The notes under the pieces were generated by a model, which saw only the letters and a program-made list of their open reading frames with translations, was not told the DNA's origin and searched no databases. From Argentina anserina (lineage: Eukaryota; Streptophyta; Magnoliopsida; Rosales; Rosaceae): DNA of 64,000 nucleotides. The position numbers and the translations under genes were made by a program. Shown in pieces: positions 35,746 to 46,227 of the stretch. The first letter of the stretch is position 1; each line of letters begins with the position of its first letter. The DNA lies in assembly GCF_933775445.1 (NCBI RefSeq), contig NW_026089470.1, positions 372,001 through 436,000 on the forward strand. Direction: 5' to 3'.

Positions 35746-38700
35746 AATGGATTGGGCTTTTAAGTGTATTTTCTTCTCTTTCCTTGTGGAACTAGGATTG
35801 CTTTCCTTCTCCAACATGGATTTGTATTTCCTAATAAGAATAAGTATGTTAGAAACAAAGAAATACACAAGGATGAATCCTACTCGAACAAGGAAGCATA
35901 TCTCAACAAGGATTCTTAACACTTAGCACGATTTGATCATCAATTCATTCATAATTGATATAAGCTCTACCTAGACACTTATTCATACAAAAGAAACTAA
36001 AATATACTATATAAGCGGTAACAAAGAGTAAGAATAGGGCATAAACACATTAAGAACGTCACACTTTGTGCTCCTATCAGTGTGGGAGTGTGTTTCTTTC
36101 AAACTGAGTATCTTTACATCGTTTGCGTATCTTTACTATTCCAATTGTGTATCTTTTCATTTCTCATTTGAGTATTTTTCTGTAAGGCTTCTGATGCGAG
36201 TTTCTATTGTATTTGAGAGTTTTACAAGTGTGGGAGTGTGTTTGATTCAAACTGAGTATCTTTACATCGTTTGCGTATCTTTACTATTCCAATTGTGTAT
36301 CTTTTCATTTCTCGTTTGAGTATCTTTCTATAAGGCTTCTGATGCGAGATTCTATTGTATTTGAGAGTTTTGCAAGTGTGGGAGTGTGTTTCTTTCAAAC
36401 TGAGTATCTTTACATCGTTTGCGTATCTTTACTATTCCAATTGTGTATCTTTTCATTTCTCATTTGAGTATCTTTCTGTAGGGCTTCTGATGCGAGTTTC
36501 TATTGTATTTGAGAGTTTTGCAAGTGTGGGAGTGTGTTTCTTTCAAACTGAGTATCTTTACATCGTTTGCGTATCTTTACTATTCCAATTGTGTATCTTT
36601 ACATCGTTTGCGTAACTTTACTATTCCAATTGTGTATCTTTTCATTTCTCGTTTGAGTATCTTTCTGTAAGGCTTCTGATGCGAGTTTCTATTGTATTTG
36701 AGAGTTTTACAAGTGTGGGAGTGTGTTTCTTTCAAACTGAGTATCTTTACATCGTTTGCGTATCTTTACTATTCCAATTGTGTATCTTTTCATTTCTCGT
36801 TTGATTATCTTTCTGTAAGGCTTCTGATGCGAGTTTCTATTGTATTTGAGAGTTTTGCAAGTGTGGGACTGTGTTTCTTTCAAACTGAGTATCTTTACAT
36901 CGTTTGCGTATCTGTACTATTCCAATTGTGTATCTTTACATCGTTTGCGTATCTTTACTATTCCAATTGTGTATGTTTTCATTTCTCGTTTGAGTATCTT
37001 TCTGTAAGGCTTCTGATGCGAGTTTCTATTGTATTTGAGAGTTTTGCAAGTGTGGGAGTGTGTTTCTTTCAAACTGAGTATCTTTACATCGTTTGCGTAT
37101 CTGTACTATTCCAATTGTGTATCTTTACATCGTTTGCGTATCTTTACTATTCCAATTGTGTATGTTTTCATTTCTCGTTTGAGTATCTTTCTGTAAGGCT
37201 TCTGATGCGAGTTTCTATTGTATTTGAGAGTTTTGCAAGTGTGGGAGTGTGTTTCTTTCAAACTGAGTATCTTTGCATCGTTTGCGTATCTGTACTATTC
37301 CAATTGTGTATCTTTACATCGTTTGCGTATCTTTACTATTCCAATTGTGTATGTTTTCATTTCTCGTTTGAGTATCTTTCTGTAAGGCTTCTGATGCGAG
37401 TTTCTATTGTATTTGAGAGTTTTGCAAGTGTGGGAGTGTGTTTCTTTCAAACTGAGTATCTTTACATCGTTTGCGTATCTTTACTATTCCAATTGTGTAT
37501 GTTTTCATTTCTCGTTTGAGTATCTTTCTGTAAGGCTTCTGATGCGAGTTTCTATTGTATTTGAGAGTTTTGCAAGTGTGGGAGTGTGTTTCTTTCAAAC
37601 TGAGTATCTTTACATCGTTTGCGTATCTTTACTATTCCAATTGTGTATGTTTTCATTTCTCGTTTGAGTATCTTTCTGTAAGGCTTCTGATGCGAGTTTC
37701 TATTGTATTTGAGAGTTTTGCAAGTGTGGGAGTGTGTTTCTTTCAATCTGAGTATCTTTACATCGTTTGCGTATCTTTACTATTCCAATTGTGTATCTTT
37801 TCATTTCTCGTTTGAGTATCTTTCTGTAAGGCTTCTGATGCGAGTTTCTATTGTATTTAAGAGTTTTGCAAGTGTGGGAGTGTGTTTCTTTCAAACTGTG
37901 TATCTTTACATCGTTTGCGTATCTTTACTATTCCAATTGTGTATCTTTTCATTTCTCATTTGAGTATTTTTCTGTAAGGCTTCTGATGCGAGTTTCTATT
38001 GTATTTGAGAGTTTTACAAGTGTGGGAGTGTGTTTGATTCAAACTGAGTATCTTTACATCGTTTGCGTATCTTTACTATTCCAATTGTGTATCTTTTCAT
38101 TTCTCGTTTGAGTATCTTTCTGTAAGGCTTCTGATGCGAGTTTCTATTGTATTTGAGAGTTTTGCAAGTGTGGGAGTGTGTTTCTTTCAATCTGAGTATC
38201 TTTACATCGTTTGCGTATCTTTACTATTCCAATTGTGTATCTTTTCATTTCTCGTTTGAGTATCTTTCTGTAAGGCTTCTGATGCGAGTTTCTATTGTAT
38301 TTGAGAGTTTTGCAAGTGTGGGAGTGTGTTTCTTTCAAACTGAGTATCTTTACATCGTTTGCGTATCTGTACTATTCCAATTGTGTATCTTTACATCGTT
38401 TGCGTATCTTTACTATTCCAATTGTGTATGTTTTCATTTCTCGTTTGAGTATCTTTCTGTAAGGCTTCTGATGCGAGTTTCTATTGTATTTGAGAGTTTT
38501 GCAAGTGTGGGAGTGTGTTTCTTTCAAACTGAGTATCTTTAAATCGTTTGCGTATCTGTACTATTCCAATTGTGTATCTTTACATCGTTTGCGTATCTTT
38601 ACTATTCCAATTGTGTATGTTTTCATTTCTCGTTTGAGTATCTTTCTGTAAGGCTTCTGATGCGAGTTTCTATTGTATTTGAGAGTTTTGCAAGTGTGGG

Positions 38701-39664
38701 AGTGTGTTTCTTTCAAACTGAGTATCTTTACATCGTTTGCGTATCTTTACTATTCCAATTGTGTATCTTTTCATTTCTCGTTTGAGTATCTTTCTGTAAG
38801 GCTTCTGATGCGAGTTTCTATTGTATTTGAGAGTTTTGTAAGTGTGGGAGTGTGTTTCTTTCAATCTGAGTATCTTTACATCGTTTGCGTATCTTTACTA
38901 TTCCAATTGTGTATCTTTTCATTTCTCGTTTGAGTATCTTTCTGTAAGGCTTCTGATGCGAGTTTCTATTGTATTTAAGAGTTTTGCAAGTGTGGGAGTG
39001 TGTTTCTTTCAAACTGTGTATCTTTACATCGTTTGCGTATCTTTACTATTCCAATTGTGTATCTTTTCATTTCTCATTTGAGTATCTTTCTGTAAGGCTT
39101 CTGATGCGAGTTTCTATTGTATTTGAGAGTTTTACAAGTGTGGGAGTGTGTTTGATTCAAACTGAGTATCTTTACATCGTTTGCGTATCTTTACTATTCC
39201 AATTGTGTATCTTTTCATTTCTTGTTTGAGTATCTTTCTATAAGGCTTCTGATGCGAGTTTCTATTGTATTTGAGAGTTTTGCAAGTGTGGGAGTGTGTT
39301 TCTTTCAAACTGAGTATCTTTACATCGTTTGCGTATCTTTACTATTCCAATTGTGTATGTTTTCATTTCTCGTTTGAGTATCTTTCTGTAAGGCTTCTGA
39401 TGCGAGTTTCTATTGTATTTGAGAGTTTTGCAAGTGTGGGAGTGTGTTTCTTTCAATCTGAGTATCTTTACATCGTTTGCGTATCTTTACTATTCCAATT
39501 GTGTATCTTTTCATTTCTCGTTTGAGTATCTTTCTGTAAGGCTTCTGATGCGAGTTTCTATTGTATTTGAGAGTTTTCCAAGTGTGGGAGTGTGTTTCTT
39601 TCAAACTGAGTATCTTTACATCGTTTGCGTATCTTTACTATTCCAATTGTGTATCTTTTCATTT

Positions 39665-40610
39665 CTCCTTTCAGTATCTTTCTGTAAGGCTTCTGATGCG
39701 AGTTTCTATTGTATTTGAGAGTTTTGCAAGTGTGGGAGTGTGTTTCTTTCAAACTGAGTATCTTTACATCGTTTGCGTATCTTTACTATTCCAATTGTGT
39801 ATCTTTACATCGTTTACGTAACTTTACTATTCCAATTGTGTATCTTTTCATTTCTCGTTTGAGTATCTTTCTGTAAGGCTTCTGATGCGAGTCTCTATTG
39901 TATTTGAGAGTTTTCCAAGTGTGGGAGTGTGTTTCTTTTAAACTGAGTATCTTTACATCGTTTGCGTATCTTTACTATTCCAATTGTGTATCTTTTCATT
40001 TCTCCTTTGAGTATTTTTCTGTAAGGCTTCTGATGCGAGTTTCTATTGTATTTGAGAGTTTTGCAAGTGTGGGAGTGTGTTTCTTTCAAACTGAGTATCT
40101 TTACATCGTTTGCGTATCTTTACTATTCCAATTGTGTATCTTTACATCGTTTGCGTATCTTTCTGTAAGGCTCTCTGATGCGAGTTTCTATTGAATTTAA
40201 GAGTTTTGCAAGTGTGGGAGTGTGTTTCTTTCAAACTGAGTATCTTTACATCGTTTGCGTATCTTTCCTATTCTAATTGTGTATCTTTACATCGTTTGCG
40301 TATCTTTACTATTCTAATTGTGTATCTTTTCATTTCTCGTTTGAGTATCTTTCTGTAAGGCTTCTGATGCGAGTTTCTATTGTATTTGAGAGTTTTGCAA
40401 GTGTGTGAGTGTGTTTCTTTCAAACTGAGTATCTTTACATCGTTTGCGTATCTTTACTATTCTCATTGTGTATCTTTACATCGTTTGCGTATCTTTTCTA
40501 TTCCAATTGTGTATCTTTACATCGTTTGCGTATCTTTACTATTCCAATTGTGTATGTTTTCATTTCTCGTTTGAGTATCTTTCTATAAGGCTTCTGATGC
40601 GAGATTCTAT
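39665..40610 (+). repeat. 0.95-kb variant block, copy 1 of 6
   Basis: The block is defined by a fixed series of rare changes: 'CTCCTTTCAGTATC', 'TTTACGTAACTTTAC', 'GAGTCTCTATTG', 'TTCTTTTAAACTG', 'CCTTTGAGTATTTTTC', a shortened 144-bp unit ('TTTGCGTATCTTTCTG'), 'GTATCTTTCCTATTC', the 230-bp monomer, and 'GATGCGAGATTC'. Other copies are 42589-43534, 45282-46227, about 54100-54964 (lacking the first marker), 56457-57402 and 61633-62578. The same order of markers in all six shows copying as one piece. Confidence 0.88.
40380..40609 (+). repeat. 230-bp satellite monomer with two extra 41-bp copies
   Basis: This monomer carries three tandem copies of the 41-bp segment, with diagnostic changes 'TATTCTCATTG' and 'GTATCTTTTCTATTCC' in the first two. 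It measures 148+41+41 bp. The same monomer recurs at 43304, 45997, 54734, 57172 and 62348, always inside the same larger block, so it arose once and was copied with its surroundings. A different triple-copy monomer is visible at the very start of the window (1-150). Confidence 0.9.
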
Positions 40611-42588
40611 TGTATTTGAGAGTTTTGCAAGTGTGGGAGTGTGTTTCTTTCAAACTGAGTATCTTTACATCGTTTGCGTATCTGTACTATTCCAATTGTG
40701 TATCTTTACATCGTTTGCGTATCTTTACTATTCCAATTGTGTATGTTTTCATTTCTCGTTTGAGTATCTTTCTGTAAGGCTTCTGATGCGAGTTTCTATT
40801 GTATTTGAGAGTTTTGCAAGTGTGGGAGTGTGTTTCTTTCAAACTGAGTATCTTTACATCGTTTGCGTATCTGTACTATTCCAATTGTGTATCTTTACAT
40901 CGTTTGCGTATCTTTACTATTCCAATTGGGTATGTTTTCATTACTCGTTTGAGTATCTTTCTGTAAGGCTTCTGATGCGAGTTTCTATTGTATTTGAGAG
41001 TTTTGCAAGTGTGGGAGTGTGTTTCTTTCAATCTGAGTATCTTTACATCGTTTGCGTATCTTTACTATTCCAATTGTGTATCTTTTCATTTCTCGTTTGA
41101 GTATCTTTCTGTAAGGCTTCTGATGCGAGTTTCTATTGTATTTGAGAGTTTTGCAAGTGTGGGAGTGTGTTTCTTTCAAACTGAGTATCTTTACATCGTT
41201 TGCGTATCTGTACTATTCCAATTGTGTATCTTTACATCGTTTGCGTATCTTTACTATTCCAATTGTGTATGTTTTCATTTCTCGTTTGAGTATCTTTCTG
41301 TAAGGCTTCTGATGCGAGTTTCTATTGTATTTGAGAGTTTTGCAAGTGTGGGAGTGTGTTTCTTTCAATCTGAGTATCTTTACATCGTTTGCGTATCTTT
41401 ACTATTCCAATTGTGTATCTTTACATCGTTTGCGTATCTTTACTATTCCAATTGTGTATCTTTTCATTTCTCGTTTGAGTATCTTTCTGTAAGGCTTCTG
41501 ATGCGAGTTTCTATTGTATTTGAGAGTTTTGCAAGTGTGGGAGTGTGTTTCTTTCAAACTGAGTATCTTTACATCGTTTGCGTATCTTTACTATTCCAAT
41601 TGTGTATCTTTTCATTTCTCGTTTGAGTATCTTTCTGTAAGGCTTCTGATGCGAGTTTCTATTGTATTTGAGAGTTTTGCAAGTGTGGGAGTGTGTTTCT
41701 TTCAAACTGAGTATCTTTACATCGTTTGCGTATCTGTACTATTCCAATTGTGTATCTTTACATCGTTTGCGTATCTTTACTATTCCAATTGTGTATGTTT
41801 TCATTTCTCGTTTGAGTATCTTTCTGTAAGGCTTCTGATGCGAGTTTCTATTGTATTTGAGAGTTTTGCAAGTGTGGGAGTGTGTTTCTTTCAATCTGAG
41901 TATCTTTACATCGTTTGCGTATCTTTACTATTCCAATTGTGTATCTTTACATCGTTTGCGTATCTTTACTATTCCAATTGTGTATCTTTTCATTTCTCGT
42001 TTGAGTATCTTTCTGTAAGGCTTCTGATGCGAGTTTCTATTGTATTTGAGAGTTTTGCAAGTGTGGGAGTGTGTTTCTTTCAAACTGAGTATCTTTACAT
42101 CGTTTGCGTATCTTTACTATTCCAATTGTGTATCTTTTCATTTCTCGTTTGATTATCTTTCTGTAAGGCTTCTGATGCGAGTTTCTATTGTATTTGAGAG
42201 TTTTGCAAGTGTGGGAGTGTGTTTCTTTCAATCTGAGTATCTTTACATCGTTTGCGTATCTTTACTATTCCAATTGTGTATCTTTTCATTTCTCATTTGA
42301 GTATCTTTCTGTAAGGCTCTCTGATGCGAGTTTCTATTGAATTTGAGAGTTTTGCAAGTGTGGGAGTGTGTTTCTTTCAAACTGAGTATCTTTACATCGA
42401 TTGCGTATCTTTACTATTCCAATTGTGTATCTTTTCATTTCTCATTTGAGTATTTTTCTGTAAGGCTTCTGATGCGAGTTTCTATTGTATTTGAGAGTTT
42501 TACAAGTGTGGGAGTGTGTTTGATTCAAACTGAGTATCTTTACATCGTTTGCGTATCTTTACTATTCCAATTGTGTATCTTTTCATTT

Positions 42589-43534
42589 CTCCTTTCAGTA
42601 TCTTTCTGTAAGGCTTCTGATGCGAGTTTCTATTGTATTTGAGAGTTTTGCAAGTGTGGGAGTGTGTTTCTTTCAAACTGAGTATCTTTACATCGTTTGC
42701 GTATCTTTACTATTCCAATTGTGTATCTTTACATCGTTTACGTAACTTTACTATTCCAATTGTGTATCTTTTCATTTCTCGTTTGAGTATCTTTCTGTAA
42801 GGCTTCTGATGCGAGTCTCTATTGTATTTGAGAGTTTTCCAAGTGTGGGAGTGTGTTTCTTTTAAACTGAGTATCTTTACATCGTTTGCGTATCTTTACT
42901 ATTCCAATTGTGTATCTTTTCATTTCTCCTTTGAGTATTTTTCTGTAAGGCTTCTGATGCGAGTTTCTATTGTATTTGAGAGTTTTGCAAGTGTGGGAGT
43001 GTGTTTCTTTCAAACTGAGTATCTTTACATCGTTTGCGTATCTTTACTATTCCAATTGTGTATCTTTACATCGTTTGCGTATCTTTCTGTAAGGCTCTCT
43101 GATGCGAGTTTCTATTGAATTTAAGAGTTTTGCAAGTGTGGGAGTGTGTTTCTTTCAAACTGAGTATCTTTACATCGTTTGCGTATCTTTCCTATTCTAA
43201 TTGTGTATCTTTACATCGTTTGCGTATCTTTACTATTCTAATTGTGTATCTTTTCATTTCTCGTTTGAGTATCTTTCTGTAAGGCTTCTGATGCGAGTTT
43301 CTATTGTATTTGAGAGTTTTGCAAGTGTGTGAGTGTGTTTCTTTCAAACTGAGTATCTTTACATCGTTTGCGTATCTTTACTATTCTCATTGTGTATCTT
43401 TACATCGTTTGCGTATCTTTTCTATTCCAATTGTGTATCTTTACATCGTTTGCGTATCTTTACTATTCCAATTGTGTATGTTTTCATTTCTCGTTTGAGT
43501 ATCTTTCTATAAGGCTTCTGATGCGAGATTCTAT
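42589..43534 (+). repeat. 0.95-kb variant block, copy 2 of 6
   Basis: Matches copy 1 at an offset of 2924 bp. It is entered from a different neighbour: the preceding monomers carry the 'CATCGATTGCG' and 'TTTGATTC' variants. Confidence 0.85.
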
Positions 43535-45281
43535 TGTATTTGAGAGTTTTGCAAGTGTGGGAGTGTGTTTCTTTCAAACTGAGTATCTTTACATCGTTTG
43601 CGTATCTTTACTATTCCAATTGTGTATCTTTACATCGTTTGCGTATCTTTACTATTCCAATTGTGTATGTTTTCATTTCTCGTTTGAGTATCTTTCTGTA
43701 AGGCTTCTGATGCGAGTTTCTATTGTATTTGAGAGTTTTGCAAGTGTGGGAGTGTGTTTCTTTCAAACTGAGTATCTTTACATCGTTTGCGTATCTGTAC
43801 TATTCCAATTGTGTATCTTTACATCGTTTGCGTATCTTTACTATTCCAATTGTGTATGTTTTCATTACTCGTTTGAGTATCTTTCTGTAAGGCTTCTGAT
43901 GCGAGTTTCTATTGTATTTGAGAGTTTTGCAAGTGTGGGAGTGTGTTTCTTTCAATCTGAGTATCTTTACATCGTTTGCGTATCTTTACTATTCCAATTG
44001 TGTATCTTTTCATTTCTCGTTTGAGTATCTTTCTGTAAGGCTTCTGATGCGAGTTTCTATTGTATTTGAGAGTTTTGCAAGTGTGGGAGTGTGTTTCTTT
44101 CAAACTGAGTATCTTTACATCGTTTGCGTATCTGTACTATTCCAATTGTGTATCTTTACATCGTTTGCGTATCTTTACTATTCCAATTGTGTATGTTTTC
44201 ATTTCTCGTTTGAGTATCTTTCTGTAAGGCTTCTGATGCGAGTTTCTATTGTATTTGAGAGTTTTGCAAGTGTGGGAGTGTGTTTCTTTCAATCTGAGTA
44301 TCTTTACATCGTTTGCGTATCTTTACTATTCCAATTGTGTATCTTTACATCGTTTGCGTATCTTTACTATTCCAATTGTGTATCTTTTCATTTCTCGTTT
44401 GAGTATCTTTCTGTAAGGCTTCTGATGCGAGTTTCTATTGTATTTGAGAGTTTTGTAAGTGTGGGAGTGTGTTTCTTTCAATCTGAGTATCTTTACATCG
44501 TTTGCGTATCTTTACTATTCCAATTGTGTATCTTTTCATTTCTCGTTTGAGTATCTTTCTGTAAGGCTTCTGATGCGAGTTTCTATTGTATTTAAGAGTT
44601 TTGCAAGTGTGGGAGTGTGTTTCTTTCAAACTGTGTATCTTTACATCGTTTGCGTATCTTTACTATTCCAATTGTGTATCTTTTCATTTCTCATTTGAGT
44701 ATTTTTCTGTAAGGCTTCTGATGCGAGTTTCTATTGTATTTGAGAGTTTTACAAGTGTGGGAGTGTGTTTGATTCAAACTGAGTATCTTTACATCGTTTG
44801 CGTATCTTTACTATTCCAATTGTGTATCTTTTCATTTCTTGTTTGAGTATCTTTCTATAAGGCTTCTGATGCGAGTTTCTATTGTATTTGAGAGTTTTGC
44901 AAGTGTGGGAGTGTGTTTCTTTCAAACTGAGTATCTTTACATCGTTTGCGTATCTTTACTATTCCAATTGTGTATGTTTTCATTTCTCGTTTGAGTATCT
45001 TTCTGTAAGGCTTCTGATGCGAGTTTCTATTGTATTTGAGAGTTTTGCAAGTGTGGGAGTGTGTTTCTTTCAATCTGAGTATCTTTACATCGTTTGCGTA
45101 TCTTTACTATTCCAATTGTGTATCTTTTCATTTCTCGTTTGAGTATCTTTCTGTAAGGCTTCTGATGCGAGTTTCTATTGTATTTGAGAGTTTTCCAAGT
45201 GTGGGAGTGTGTTTCTTTCAAACTGAGTATCTTTACATCGTTTGCGTATCTTTACTATTCCAATTGTGTATCTTTTCATTT

Positions 45282-46227
45282 CTCCTTTCAGTATCTTTCT
45301 GTAAGGCTTCTGATGCGAGTTTCTATTGTATTTGAGAGTTTTGCAAGTGTGGGAGTGTGTTTCTTTCAAACTGAGTATCTTTACATCGTTTGCGTATCTT
45401 TACTATTCCAATTGTGTATCTTTACATCGTTTACGTAACTTTACTATTCCAATTGTGTATCTTTTCATTTCTCGTTTGAGTATCTTTCTGTAAGGCTTCT
45501 GATGCGAGTCTCTATTGTATTTGAGAGTTTTCCAAGTGTGGGAGTGTGTTTCTTTTAAACTGAGTATCTTTACATCGTTTGCGTATCTTTACTATTCCAA
45601 TTGTGTATCTTTTCATTTCTCCTTTGAGTATTTTTCTGTAAGGCTTCTGATGCGAGTTTCTATTGTATTTGAGAGTTTTGCAAGTGTGGGAGTGTGTTTC
45701 TTTCAAACTGAGTATCTTTACATCGTTTGCGTATCTTTACTATTCCAATTGTGTATCTTTACATCGTTTGCGTATCTTTCTGTAAGGCTCTCTGATGCGA
45801 GTTTCTATTGAATTTAAGAGTTTTGCAAGTGTGGGAGTGTGTTTCTTTCAAACTGAGTATCTTTACATCGTTTGCGTATCTTTCCTATTCTAATTGTGTA
45901 TCTTTACATCGTTTGCGTATCTTTACTATTCTAATTGTGTATCTTTTCATTTCTCGTTTGAGTATCTTTCTGTAAGGCTTCTGATGCGAGTTTCTATTGT
46001 ATTTGAGAGTTTTGCAAGTGTGTGAGTGTGTTTCTTTCAAACTGAGTATCTTTACATCGTTTGCGTATCTTTACTATTCTCATTGTGTATCTTTACATCG
46101 TTTGCGTATCTTTTCTATTCCAATTGTGTATCTTTACATCGTTTGCGTATCTTTACTATTCCAATTGTGTATGTTTTCATTTCTCGTTTGAGTATCTTTC
46201 TATAAGGCTTCTGATGCGAGATTCTAT
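45282..46227 (+). repeat. 0.95-kb variant block, copy 3 of 6
   Basis: Matches copy 1 at 5617 bp, including the upstream neighbours, and is part of the 38818-42590 / 44435-48207 duplication. Confidence 0.86.

Larger units (their letters stand above)
30281..36079 (-). mobile_element. Truncated non-coding LTR retrotransposon (Ty3/Gypsy, Athila/Tat-like), minus strand
   Basis: This 5.8-kb insert has no satellite similarity and interrupts the array. Read on the minus strand it has a 2194-bp LTR, two spacer bases, a 19-bp tRNA-Asp primer-binding site, about 1.2 kb of leader, the post-pol motif around TTGGGTTGCCTCCCAA, a second conserved post-pol motif near 31835-31870, and then a further 1.6 kb that stops at the satellite. 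There is no gag, protease, reverse transcriptase or integrase frame; the longest open frames are about 100 codons. The 3' LTR is missing. The element is therefore either an internally deleted copy or a member of a non-autonomous (LARD-type) family, secondarily truncated at its 3' end. Family assignment rests on the primer-binding site and post-pol motifs, not on protein domains. Confidence 0.85.
33886..36079 (-). repeat. 5' long terminal repeat (LTR), 2194 bp
   Basis: On the minus strand the LTR starts TGATAGGAGCAC at 36079 and ends ..ACCGATCA at 33886. The ends form the perfect 4-bp inverted pair TGAT/ATCA around the canonical TG..CA. The inner end sits two bases from the primer-binding site, as expected of a 5' LTR; the outer end abuts satellite sequence directly. 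A strong TATA box lies at 34921-34930, which puts U3 at about 1.15 kb and R plus U5 at about 1 kb. I did not locate a convincing polyadenylation signal. No protein is encoded; open frames here (for example 34761-35075 minus and 35322-35609 plus) lie in regulatory sequence and resemble nothing I recognise. Confidence 0.88.

Noticed and set aside
30281..36079. Centromeric retrotransposon (CRM) as the identity of the insert
   Set aside because: There is no chromodomain integrase or other protein to test, and the tRNA-Asp primer-binding site with the post-pol motifs points to an Athila/Tat-type element instead.
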